Of a DNA stretch of 64,000 bases, positions 21,947-32,491 are shown one piece after another; positions within the stretch are counted from its first letter, which is position 1, and each line of letters begins with the position of its first letter. This DNA comes from Azolla caroliniana (Eukaryota; Polypodiophyta), in the NCBI GenBank assembly GCA_043228905.1, contig JBHGNT010000011.1, positions 2,790,001-2,854,000 on the forward strand, in the 5' to 3' direction. The position numbers and the translations under genes were made by a program. The notes beneath the pieces are model-generated. The model was not told where the DNA came from and did not search any database. It worked only from the letters and a program-made list of their open reading frames with translations.

Positions 21947-24845
21947 TTACACTATGACAGCATCGGGATCTCTTCTATCACCGGTATCAACCGGTTGCTC
22001 TGCTGCTACAGTTGCTTCTATTGTTTCCCCGGCTTCCTTTAGAGGCTTCTCCTCCATTTCGGCGATTGTCTCTGCTTCTGTTTTGGCCCTTGGCTCTTCA
22101 CCGGTTGCCATTAGTCGCGGCCCATCCGTGTCCTTTGTGGCCCCTTCTTCCGGCTGTTCCTCATCACTTATGGTGATGGGCGTTGTTCGTTCCACGACTT
22201 CCTGTTGCTGACACTCCCGCTCGTACTTTTCCAATTGCAGTTGAGTGTCGAGCTGGTTGTAATCCAACCTTTCCACAAGACCCCAAACTGCTCCCAGATG
22301 CTCCTTGGCTAAGGCCCATCCGTGTCCTTTGTGGCCCCTTCTTCCGGCTATTCCTCATCACTTATGGTGATGGGCGTTGTTCGTTCCACGACTTCTTGTT
22401 GCTGACACTCCCGCTCGTACTTTTCCAATTGCAGTTGAGTGTCGAGCTGGTTGTAATCCAACCTTTCCACAAGACCCCGAACTGCTCCCAGATGCTCCTT
22501 GGCTAAGGAAAAGAAGTCGTCCGACAGTTCTTCCCTTATGGTGACGATGCTCTCTTCATCCATCTTGTAGAATTTGTCACCGGCCTTCCTCCAGTTCTCA
22601 GCATCTTCCCGAAATGTCTGTAGTTCCGCCGCTTGTTGTGACCACTCCTTCCACACTTTCTCCGAACACTCCTTGATGCTTGTTTGGGTCTAGTCCCTCC
22701 ATGCCGACATTATGTGCTGGATTCTATCCACACCAAGCGTGGCGCATTCTTCAGCCTCCTGTTTCTCACTTTTCAACCTTGTTATGATTTCAGCAGCGGC
22801 GGCAGCTTGGCTTCCATACCCAATCACCTGGTGCTGATACGTCGTTTGGAAGTTGTTTAGCACTAGCTTTGCCCGTTCCGCCTCCTCAAACCACTGCTTA
22901 TTGAGCTCCAGCTTTTCCTTTGCCGCTTCTTCCAATAGCCTTGTCGTTTCTACCGCCTTTGTCTTCTCCTCTGGCAAAGCTTCCGTTTTCTTCTCAAGTT
23001 TGTCCATTTTTTGTGTCAGGTCCGCCCGTGCCTCCTTCAACAGCTCCTTCAATCTATCATGTTGCCGGTCGAATTCTGCCCCCCGCCTCTTGTAATCTGC
23101 CTCCGTTTTCTTATGCTCCCGGTACAGTTTATCAAAATCTTCGATCTTCTACTTGAGTCGTTGATTTATTTGGGAATGCAGCCAATCATCCATGTCTTTC
23201 TGTTGTCGGAGCTCCTCTTTCAGTTGTCCTATTTCTGTTTCAGGTTGTCGGCGGAGCCTATCCTTCTCTTGCAGCAGCTTTTCCCTTTCTTCCTTTAGTT
23301 GTTCATTGTTGGCATGGCTCTTTCGGAGGTTCTCCTTGACTCTCCGTCATTCTTCCATAGCCAATTTCTTCTGTTTCCTTTATTTTCCTCTTAGTGCCTC
23401 CTGAGCCGCCAATTCTTCTCTTAAGATCCTTAGTTCTTGGACGAACTCAGTGCCGGTTTTTGAGGCTATATCCACCGCCAGTTCCAATTATGGTTCCGGG
23501 GTTTCCTTCTGCTTCCTTGGTTCTTTGTCGACACTTGTTTGTTGGCCCATGTTGGCCATGCTGGCCACGTATTCCTTGGCCTTTGTTAACTCTTCCTCCA
23601 TGCCCCGCATCTAGGCTCTGACCTTCTCCAGTTCTTCGGTAGTTGTGCGCATGAGGTGTCTATTCTACCTTTGTTCCTGGTCCAGTTGGTCTGCCATGCC
23701 GACGACTTGCTCTCCCAGCCATCTTAGCCATTGTTGGCATGTGCCCTGTTCCAGCCCATGTTGTTCCCCATCCATTGGGGTGCTTTTTGCGCCCTCGTTC
23801 AATGGCGGCTCAAACTGTTGTTTTGGCTGTCTGGGACTCAGACCCGGTGAAAGGACTTGCTCCCTGCCCGGTGCTGGTTGGCCGGCTGGTGCCTTGCTTT
23901 GACCGCTTCTCGGTTCCTCTCTGCCCTGGGTTTCCACCACCACAATCGGAGCCGGTTCTTTTGCCCGCTTCTTTGCATGTCGTTCCAATGTTTCGATCGG
24001 TTCCTCCTTAGCCTCCTCTTCTGTGGTCTCCAGGCAGAATTTGTGTATAAAGTCCTCCGGTTCTTGGTCTTGTAGGTGAAGTGTGATTTTGATCGTCTTC
24101 GTTCACGTTGGAGTTGTATCCTCCGCTTCTTGTGTTCGGTTAGTTGGCTTAGCTGGTCTCTCCGTGTCTTTCTCCACCGGTTCTAGTCTCCGGTTGGTTT
24201 GGCCTTCCTCTTGTTGTGATGCGTCCTTTGAGGTCCATCCTGGGGTGTGCTTTTCTAGGAGTTGTCACCGCTTGTTTGCTTTCTTGGGCGTTGTTTCCGG
24301 TTGGCCCCTCTTTTTAGGTTTGGTGGTGATGACCAGGGGTACTAATAAGATTAGCCACTGTGCTACCCCTGTCCAAGATTTCTTCCCTTTCCGCCACAGA
24401 TTCTACAGCGGATTTCAAGCATTCGGTGATGATCTTCACCCAATCCACCTTCAGTCCCTCGTATGCTGCTATAACGAATCCAGTTCTGTATTTTGGTATG
24501 GCCAACAGTCGTGAGTGCACGAAACCATATTCTAGCAGCACTCGGGCCACCTCCCAAATAGAGGGTCTTCTCCCCCTTGCATTCGATACGCCTTTCTACT
24601 GAGGGAATACTCGCCGAAATACTCGTTTAATGTCTCAGTGGATGGGCTCTCCACCGCGCGAAGTTCCCCCCCCCCCCCACTTGTAATCTTGTGAGGGCCT
24701 AGATTGTGCCCTTCGTTATTTTTTCAAGGTCGATCGTTGGTGTGACCTGTCCCGGGTCATCATGCGGTGGTGCATCTGCGATGCAAAGGAATTCCTTGAG
24801 TCCGTTCTTGGTGAACCATTTGCATGTTGCATTGGAACGCGCCAT
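21947..24845 (-). pseudogene. Long coiled-coil ORF downstream of integrase in element B
   Basis: On the minus strand an ATG at 24845 opens MARSNATCKWFTKNGLKEF. After a frameshift near a C14 run (24666-24680) the frame gives an ordered N-terminal part (RVLLEYGFVHSRLLAIPKYRTG, about 24490-24545). From about 23990 to 22350 a single frame, broken by a few stops, is dominated by Glu/Lys/Gln/Leu heptads (LKELLKEARADLTQKMDKLE, AETTRLLEEAAKEKLELNKQ-like) typical of a long coiled coil. It ends near 21947 with an acidic tail. No zinc knuckle, protease or RT is seen. Position after integrase recalls the extra ORF of Athila/Tat-type elements (inference). A displaced gag-like ORF is the alternative. Function unknown. 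Confidence 0.65.
22121..22508. repeat. 194-bp tandem duplication in coiled-coil ORF
   Basis: 22121-22314 and 22315-22508 are nearly identical units (landmark CCCATCCGTGTCC at 22121 and 22315). As 194 is not a multiple of three, it shifts the minus-strand frame, so the downstream part is read in another phase. Near-identity marks it as recent. Confidence 0.9.
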
Positions 24846-25074
24846 GGGACCTGAGTCCTCTTCGTCATTGTGGGTGTGCTTCTCTGCGAGGAGGTTATGC
24901 TCTGTGTGTCTAAGGGTTCGTGTGCTTTTCTGTGCTCGCCACAATCAAAGTTCTCTAAGGGACATTCCCTCGGTTGGCCTTTGATTTTGTACCCCCATCT
25001 TCTTGAACCGCTAGTTCTCGGTTCCCGCGCATGCATGCTCTAGACCATAATTAGTATGTGTACCATGTTCCTGT

Positions 25075-25084
25075 GCTTTAAATA
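25075..25084 (-). promoter_or_regulatory. TATA-like box ahead of coiled-coil ORF
   Basis: TATTTAAAGC on the minus strand lies about 230 bases upstream of the ATG at 24845, in the non-coding gap between the integrase frame and the coiled-coil frame. It is the only TATA-like motif noticed there. It might serve the second ORF. Confidence 0.35.
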
Positions 25085-25231
25085 GCCTCATCCCGTATGT
25101 TCACTGGCGTCTGTTCGCAATAATATCGTTTGCTGTAATAATAGTCGTCCCACCTTTTGCTTCCTCCGCCTTCTTGCATGATGACTACCATTTTTTGACT
25201 ACTTTTCTTTTCTTAATTTCTTTTATTATTA

Positions 25232-26440
25232 TTAATTAGATGACCTTACTTGCCGGCCGGTGGTGCCCGGTTCCACTGAATCAGTTGCCTCCGGTGCCTC
25301 CCCGCTTTCTGACGGTGTCGTGCTGCCTTTTGTCCAGTTTCCGGTATTTTGTGGGTTCTCTTCGTCTTTAAACGGATTTTCCAGTATTTGTCCTTTGTAC
25401 GGTTTCAGTTGGAATCCATTGACCCATTTGCTTAGAAGTTCTCCGGCTAATGTGCCTAGCTGGTAGGACCCATTAAACTCCCTTGTTACCCAGAATGGGC
25501 CAGTCCACCGAAACCGTAACTTCCCAAGCATGCTGTCCATCCGGGTCTAGAAAACCAAGACCGGTTTTCCGATGCCGAATGCCTTCTCGTTGCCACGTTG
25601 ATGACTATCCACAGAGGCTTTCCATCGTCGTTGCTCTAGTTCTAGTTGTATTAAGCTAGTTATCCGATGCTCCTCTAGTTCACACAATGTTGCCAACCGG
25701 ATCTTCTCCGACTCCTTTTCACTCAAACGCTCTTTGACTTGGATTCGTAAACTCGGAATCTGAAACTCGATTGGCATGACCGCTTCCAATCCAAATGCTA
25801 ACCGGAACAGGGTTGTGCATATGCTTATCTTGTAGGTTGTCCGGTACGCCCACAACGCACTTTGCAACTTTGTGTCCCAATCCGTTCGGTTTTCGTTGAC
25901 AATTTTCCGGAGAATATTCTGTAGTTTCTTATTTGTGGATTCGGCCAGTCTGTTTGCCTATGGGTAGTACGGAGTACTACGTTTGTGGACTACCGCATAA
26001 CACGTTGTGAGGCTCTCCACAACTTGGCCCAGGAAGTGTCCTCCTTAATCACTTATTAGTTCAATCGGACAGCCATACCAGCACCATATAAGCTCATATA
26101 GGAACTTTGTTGTGGATGCCGCCGTATTATCCCTGAGTGCCTTTGCTTCCACCCATTTCGTGCAGTAGTTGGTGGCCACGATAGTGTATCTGTTACCAGT
26201 CCTCATTGCCAGTGGTTTGAATGGTCCGTTAAAGTCCAGTCCCCATTTCTGGAATGGTTCTAATGGTAATACCGGGTGATGGGGCATTCGAGCCTGCTCG
26301 GTTGGTTGGCCTAACTGTTGGCAGAGGTCACATTCCTTACCGTACCTGATGGCGTCTTTTAAGGTTGTCGATCACCATAACCCGCTTTGCCATATCTTGC
26401 GACCACGATTCCCACCTTTGTTGTCTTTCGGCTAGTCTTC
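25232..26440 (-). pseudogene. Gypsy integrase and C-terminal pol of element B
   Basis: Minus-strand frames give the integrase zinc region (YGKECDLCQQLG, about 26320-26355), the core start PFQKWGLDFNGPFKP and TNYCTKWVEAKAL, then PIELISD. After several stops come ALWAYRTTYKISICTT (25820-25865) and a C-terminal KLRFRWTGPFWVTREF..GSYQLGTL with LKPYKG (25390-25520). This C terminus, without a chromodomain, resembles Tat/Athila-type Gypsy pol rather than the chromoviruses around it. At least three stops and a frameshift are visible. RT and RNase H are missing upstream; the right LTR starts within 100 bases. Confidence 0.8.
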
Positions 26441-26531
26441 TTCCTCATTCGGTGACTTGGTCGTTAGTCGATCGAGACATCCATCCCCCGGTGTTCTCTA
26501 CTCACTACAAGAATCGTGATCACCAAATTAG

Positions 26532-26932
26532 TGTTGATCCTTGGCCAGACTAGCCACAATACAAGGTGTCCTCTTCTGAAACACTTCTCCAAAGGGTGGT
26601 AAGGTTAGGATGCTTCCGTAATTAACACGTGTAAGATCTTAATATTAACCACAGACGGCAAGTATACAAGATGCAAGCATTAATTAATCGATATATGTAA
26701 TCTTCTATTACTTCCGTAAACATTACATCGGGTCGAATACTTTTATAGGAATCCGGTGTCATTACAAAATGGTGCCCTATCGGCAACCAGCTACGAATCG
26801 GTTCGAATCCGGATCGGTGCAACTATACCGGATCCGTCCCTCCGAATACTAATTCTATTTATTTCTAAATATATATATATATATCCGACTCGCCCTTTTC
26901 CCACTTATCCTTTGGCCCTTAACCGGCCAACA
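26532..26932. repeat. Right LTR of element B
   Basis: 401 bp, TGTTGATC to CCGGCCAACA, followed directly by the TSD AGATG at 26933-26937. It differs from the left LTR by scattered mismatches and a longer (AT)n run. Confidence 0.9.
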
Positions 26933-28300
26933 AGATGTCTTGAATCATATCATTCCAAATCATGCATCTTGTTCAAGGTTCGTGAATTCTCGTAAATATT
27001 ATAATTAGTTCAATTGGCATGATAATTTACTTTTTCGAAATAATTTGCTTTACGTCCCTTACGGTCGTTCTCGATTCCTTATTTTACAACACTGCCATGA
27101 CATGCCAATTGCCGGACATTTTGGAGTTCACAAAACTTTGGAATTAGTTTTTAGAAATTATTGGTCGCTGCATCTTCATAATTATGTTGAGGACTACATT
27201 CGCAGTTGTGATGCACGTTGTCAATCCAAGTGTCCTCAGCATCGACCATATGGTTTACTCCAACCCTTACAAGTTCTTGATGGTCTTTGGAAGTCTACAT
27301 CTATGGATTTCATTATTGATCTTCCATCTTCCAAAGGTTTTGATTCCATCCTTACTATTGTAGATCGGTTCACTAAGATGGCACATTTTCTACCATGCAC
27401 AAAGACTATAATAGTCAAGAGATAATAGATTTGGTTATGCGTGAAATCTTTCAGCTTATATCATTAGTGATCGAGGTCCACAATTTATCTCGACATTTTG
27501 GAAACATTTTCTTAGGCTCCTCCAAATTGATTGTAAACTCTCTTCCACCTATCATCCAGAGACTAATGGTCAAACCGAACAGACCAATCAAACCTTGGAA
27601 CAATACCTTCGTTGCTTCATCATTATCAAAAGGATGATTGGGTGGACTATTTGCATTTTGCAGAGTTTTCTTACAATAATTCAGTTCATTCGTCTACCAA
27701 ACTTACTCCCATCTTTGCCAACACGGGTGTTCATCCCTGTTGGACAATGCTTGACCACCCAAAAATCTCGAAAAGCCCTACTACGGAGGACCGACTACGT
27801 TATATACAAGAAATTCATATTGCTCTTTCTCATCATTTACATAATGCTCAAGACACCTGTAAGAAATTTGCAGATCGCCATCAACTTGACTCATCACTAG
27901 AAAACCCAAATTTCAAGTTGGAGACCGTGTATTGCTCTTACGACATAATGTGAAGACCACTAAGTCATGTAACAAGTTGGATTATCAATGTGTTGGTCCA
28001 TATTTAATCACTAAACAAATCAATAAAGTTCCTTTTCATCTCGATCTCCCTCCTCATATGTGTCTTCATCCAGTGTTCCATGTCTCACTCTTGAAACCTT
28101 ATGCTTCAAACTCTATTCTAGATTGTGTTGTTCCCCCTCCACCTCCTATTGAGCTTGATGAAGGCCCGGAATATGAAGTGAAATCCATTTTTTACTCCAA
28201 ATTTGTGAAAAACAAATTGTATTATTTCATTGATTGGTTGGGTTATAGACCTGCAGATCAAACATGGGAGCCAGCCGAAAATCTCAATAATACCAAATAA
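26933..28300 (+). pseudogene. Host Gypsy integrase and chromodomain
   Basis: Resumes after element B with VLNHIIPNHASC, then LLYVPYGRSRFLILQHCHD and GHFGVHKTLELV (zinc-binding His), CDARCQSKC, and core STSMDFIIDLPSSKGFD with VDRFTKMAHFLP. A frameshift near 27420 is followed by a [13 protein letters not shown]-type motif in another frame (about 27545-27590). The C-terminal part has HPVFHVSLLKPY and a chromodomain EYEVKSIFYSKF..FIDWLGYRPADQTWEPAENL (28170-28290). The stop TAA is at 28298. Several frameshifts make it inactive. Confidence 0.85.
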
Positions 28301-28369
28301 CTTGTACCTAAATTTCATCAACGATAAACCAAGTCCTAGTTCATACATTGCGACTCGTGGAACTCGTCG

Positions 28370-28740
28370 TCAAAGGAAGGGGATAACACCCGTGACCTTC
28401 TCAAAGAGGTGTAGCTTCAACCACTAGGACACATTATATCACATATATTTTTTTAAATTATTATATTAGATCAATAAGAAACATACATAATATTATGAAA
28501 TGTCGCCACCGCATGATTACCAAGTGTCATGCTTGCATGAATGCCAAGTGGCGATCATGCGTGCCTATGAGGTGGCGAGCATGCATGTATCCAAAGCATG
28601 CTATATAAACATGTAGTGAAGTATTGGTGAACCATTCTAGTTCAATGTCAATCTTCCACATACTCTTGTAACCCTTGTTCTCATTGTTAATACATTGTCA
28701 ACATCTTATTTTTCTCTCATTCCTCGCTGATAGGGTGTAT
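28370..28740. repeat. SINE-like end and possible LTR
   Basis: 28375-28430 read on the minus strand is tRNA-like (CCTAGTGGTTGAAGCTAC.. then GGTCACGGGTG). 28495-28700 carries 'catgcttgcatgaatgcc' repeats and a TATA-like CTATATAAACATG at about 28602. It is similar in style to 55250-55350. It may be the 3' LTR of the host Gypsy or an unrelated LTR; no partner was matched. Confidence 0.4.
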
Positions 28741-30040
28741 AAGATAATAGATAGTTATACACTATATGAGGGCTTGACCAAACCGATTAGATGGAGTTGA
28801 AAATCATAATATATTATATAGCTCTAGGTAATTATGATTAGAGAGTATAACTCAAGAAACTAAGAAAAAAGATAGAGAAAGCGAGCAAGAAATAAGAATG
28901 TTCTGATATTCCAACATCAAGAGAATACAAAGGAGACAAACTCCACATTGAACTAAAACCAAAGACCTTCCTCTTCTAAGACACTTCCTCTTCCACAAAG
29001 ACACTTCTTCCTAACACTCCTCATCCACTCTTTGGCCTTCACTCTTAGCCCCACTCTTAGCCCCACTCTTAGCCTTCCTCCTCACTAATATCACTTCTTC
29101 TTTTATAACCTTCCTCTTCTTATCCACGTTCATGCTATTTTTAGAAGCTTTTTATCTCCCTATTTTTAGCTATGACACATCGACCTTCTAATCGTCATAT
29201 CTCCCTCATCCGATATCCAAATTAAGCGATTTAAAAAGCTATAGAAAGCTCTTTTTACAAGCTTTCTAATCCATATTTAAACGTGATATTTGGATAAACA
29301 ACGAGGGAGTTATGACCATTCTATTTTTACTGTTTTTTATAGTCTGCGTTTTCTCTTTTTACTTTTCTCTTGGTCTCGTACTTTTACTTTTGACTTCTTC
29401 CCTAAGGTCTTAGTTCGTGTTCTTATCCTCAAAAGGTGAATTATCTATACTTTATATTCTCCTAATGTTCAATGGCTTAGATTCTAAAAACACTTTCACA
29501 CTCGCATATTTTCTACTTCTCATTCTCTTCTTCATTTTAAACTTGTCTTTGGCTACAGTTACCCCTTTTTCTGAAGGAACACACTCTCAGTTACTACTTC
29601 CAAGTAACCAGTGTCGTGGAGGATTCTAGCAAAAGGGAGAAAAGATCGTTGAGCACGTGTGAACGGGGATGTGCACGGATGCACATAAAAAGAGTCTTTG
29701 TATAAGCAAATGTAAATAAATAGAGTATAATAAGTACAAGACAATGTGATTTAAATAGGTACTTTATTATCCAACAAAAAGAGGGGAATAATAGGATCTG
29801 ATGGAAGGAAATCGGGGCAGAGAATCGCTTACAAAAGCAGCTATCATGAATGATGATGTAATCGACCCTCCTTGGACTATAACAGGAGGGGAGGAAGACC
29901 ATTATAGGGATCCATCGTTTTGGAGGGGAAGGTGCTACAGTTTGGTGATCTCGAGCGATGTAGGTTTTCTGCTCGGTGCTAGTTCGGATAGATAGGTGTG
30001 AGGCCTCTGCTCGCGTAGGAAGCCCATGTGCTCCCGACTA
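28741..30040. other. Repeat-rich intergenic stretch, no gene seen
   Basis: Contains short direct repeats of 'ctcttagccccact' at 29042-29072 and long T-rich runs. Open frames on either strand (for example 29594-29902 minus) lack recognisable domains or splice pattern. It is likely LTR-derived. Confidence 0.4.
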
Positions 30041-30048
30041 GAGGCTGA

Positions 30049-30051
<3 letters not shown>

Positions 30052-30081
<30 letters not shown>
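30052..30081. repeat. (GT)15 microsatellite
   Basis: An uninterrupted GT dinucleotide run of 30 bases. A near-perfect 'cccatgtgctcattttct' duplication follows at about 30203-30241. Confidence 0.95.
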
Positions 30082-30084
<3 letters not shown>

Positions 30085-30085
<1 letters not shown>

Positions 30086-31130
30086 AGCTCGAAGCTCTGT
30101 CATCGGCCGAGTTCGGTTGTATTCTTCTCTGTTTGTCAATTTATTCTTGGTTTGTTGTATTCGACTCTGTCTCTATGTTCGGGAGGCATCGCTTCTCCTC
30201 TCCATGTGCTCATTTTCTTCGAACCCATGTGCTCATTTTCTAGAAACTGACAACTGGACCAGACCAGTACAGGTTCTACAAGCCCGTGTGCTCAGTGAAG
30301 AACTCTGGCAAACGAGTCGATTAGGTCACTACAAGCTTAGCAACCTCTCTGCCTCCAATTCCCTAGTCCAAGACCCCCACGGATCCCACCCAATCCTACA
30401 CGTACACACGAATATCTACGACACCGGATCAAGGAAATTGTGGTAGGAAGGAGGAAGGGGCTTCGGTTCGTCCCATCGACTATGTACTTACCTGAATGCG
30501 GAACTCAGGGAGGTAACTCTACCCCAACTCTCTCTGTGGATAGTTGAGCTCATCTGATCCACACAACACTCGGGGATACAAATAGTTCTTAAAACTTCGC
30601 AATCAGTGCAGTAACAAGTATCCTGTCGAATCGGCTACAACCAATTATAGGTTACGATTCCACACAGACGATATACTTTGGAGCACACATTAGACACACA
30701 AGGTTACCCCACAAGAAAGAATAATCGATTACGAATACACAATTACAAGTATCGATCGACTGTCGGTATAACATGCTCTCTCTCTCTCTCTCTGTACACT
30801 TCTTGCCTAACAAGTAATACTCTTGCAACCCCCCTTACTCTTCCGATCACTTGATATTTATATAGGCCTCCATGCTTCCTATTTCTGGGAAGCATGGCAC
30901 ATTACAATCGCTCCTATTAGGTAGTTTGACACCTTATTCGTCTTTTGGTTGGATCCACTTTTCCTATGGTTGGCGTCTTGTCCCCTTTCACACCTTCGGT
31001 CGTCCTGCCTGGTCAACAAGAATTTTTATGTAGATATAAATAATAATTATATCCAACACAATCATAAAAATAAACAAACTCAAATAAGAGAACAATGGGG
31101 ATGTGTCACCAAGTATGCGTCAATATTAAT
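30085..31130. other. Intergenic, no gene seen
   Basis: Mixed-composition sequence with a short (TC)n at 30778-30793. Open frames are short and unlike any protein I know. An (AT)n run follows at 31129-31149. Confidence 0.4.
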
Positions 31131-31136
31131 ATATAT

Positions 31137-31756
31137 ATATATATATATAGATTGACATATTCGCATTCGTGCGGTTTCCCATTCGAATGCAAGCAAATAC
31201 GAATACGAATGCATGGTCAAGTATTCTTTTAACTAAAAAAGAAAAAGAGTACATGAACTCCCTTCTTTTTAGTTTCTAGGATATAGAAAAAGGGACTTGA
31301 CACTAATAAATTTTTATAGTAAATGTAAGTATTCGTTTTATTTTTAATAAATAAATAAAATAAAATAAAGGTTCATTAATTCCTCACTTTTTCTTCTCCC
31401 AAGGATATTTTTATTTCACATTAAAAATGGGACTTCACACTAATCATATTTCTATAATAAATATAAAAATATTCGTTTTTTTAAAAATAAAATAAAATTT
31501 CATAAAACTCCCCTTTTTTATTTGACACTAGTGATAAAGGAGAGTTAATACTAATCATATTTTTATAATCTATTAATGAATGATTGTTCTTTTTTTAGTG
31601 AATTAAATTTATTTATTTTTAAAATAATTAATTAATTATTTTTTTGTATATTTATTTTGCAAAACGAATGGTTTTATAATATTCTTAGGGCCATTTCGTA
31701 TTCTTGAATATTGCGAATATCATGAATGTCATGCATGTGTCAATCTATGTATATAT
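31137..31756. repeat. AT-rich element with inverted ends and internal tandem units
   Basis: The left end ATATATAGATTGACATATTC (31137 on) is mirrored by a right end whose complement reads ATATACATAGATTGACACAT (about 31735-31755). Inside, three degenerate units of about 115-120 bp share 'GACACTAATNATATTTNTATA' and 'ATTCGTTTT' type blocks (about 31298, 31434, 31545). This suggests a foldback or MITE-like element. No clean TSD was identified. Confidence 0.45.
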
Positions 31757-31759
31757 AGT

Positions 31760-32490
31760 ATATTGACGAGAATATAGATGTATATCAATATGTCAATATG
31801 TATGTTAATACATATATACATCGTATATGTCAACAAAAATACTTGAAAATAAATAAATATAGATAATAGTGAAAAAGTAAAATGCACAATCAAAATTCTA
31901 GTGGAAAAAAAGCATCCTTGTTGGGAAAAAACACACCCCAAATTGAGGACATAAAAAGTGCAAAACACCACCATAGCCATATATAAACTCATGTCATGTG
32001 TCAATGTAACTGCATGTGTGTTTTTTCCCTTTTATTTATTTATTCTTTTTCAACTTGTATTTATTTTTATTTTTATTTTTTCCCATCAGTGACAGAATTG
32101 CATAACGCATAGTATGCAATGTGACACTAAGCGCACCCTATGTAGCGTGCCGCTATCAGTAGGTAGCAAGGTGTGTAACCTACAGCACAAGGATGCATTG
32201 CTTACTGAAGTAGGTTGCGGTTCTGCAACAAGACATGTCGTGCGCTAATGCAATGCCAAGCGTTGCCACACGCAACCTTGCGAGGTTGAGGTTGGTGCTA
32301 ACTTCGTTCAATAAGAAGAGCGGACAAGTGTGTAGAAAGGCCTTGGAACCTAACCAGATAGAGAAGCAACCATTGAGCATTGTGGAAGAATTTGAGCAAG
32401 CAAGTTTGATAATGTTAGAATCTTACTTAACGATAAGCAGAATTAAGGAAGGAAATCCGGAAGAAAGGGCGTCAATCCACCCAACCACCC
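31760..32490. other. Intergenic, no gene seen
   Basis: AT-rich to 32090, then more balanced. Short open frames at 32180-32380 (minus) and 32235-32495 (plus) overlap each other and have no recognisable domain. Confidence 0.4.
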
Positions 32491-32491
32491 C

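Larger units (their letters stand above)
20377..26932. mobile_element. LTR element B, 6.56 kb, TSD AGATG
   Basis: Two near-identical LTRs, 20377-20774 (398 bp) and 26532-26932 (401 bp), each TGTTGATC..CCAACA, are flanked by AGATG at 20372-20376 and 26933-26937. All recognisable coding lies on the minus strand: integrase (25232-26440) next to the right LTR, then a long broken coiled-coil frame (21947-24845). Gag, protease, RT and RNase H are absent from where they should be. A PBS-like TGGCACGCCCGTGGGA abuts the left LTR on the plus strand, which conflicts with the minus-strand coding. The polarity of the element is therefore unresolved. Confidence 0.88.
11010..28300 (+). mobile_element. Host Ty3/Gypsy chromovirus, split in three by elements A and B
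   Basis: Three plus-strand pieces belong to one element: 11010-11230 (gag N terminus), 18637-20376 (gag, protease, RT remnant) and 26933-28300 (integrase and chromodomain). The gag frame runs straight across the TSD of element A: the codons before 11230 continue at 18642 as ..GPS/TQGIHKEPKIGLPMKFDG. The frame around the TSD of B likewise reads FAQDV then LNHIIPNHASC. Most of the reverse transcriptase is missing between about 20220 and 20260. Many stops make it non-functional. The order gag, protease, RT, integrase, chromodomain is Ty3/Gypsy. Confidence 0.82.

Noticed and set aside
23645-24514. Plus-strand Cys/Trp-rich frames in element B
   Set aside because: They are the complement of the minus-strand Glu/Lys-rich coiled-coil frame. 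Such composition is expected on the opposite strand.
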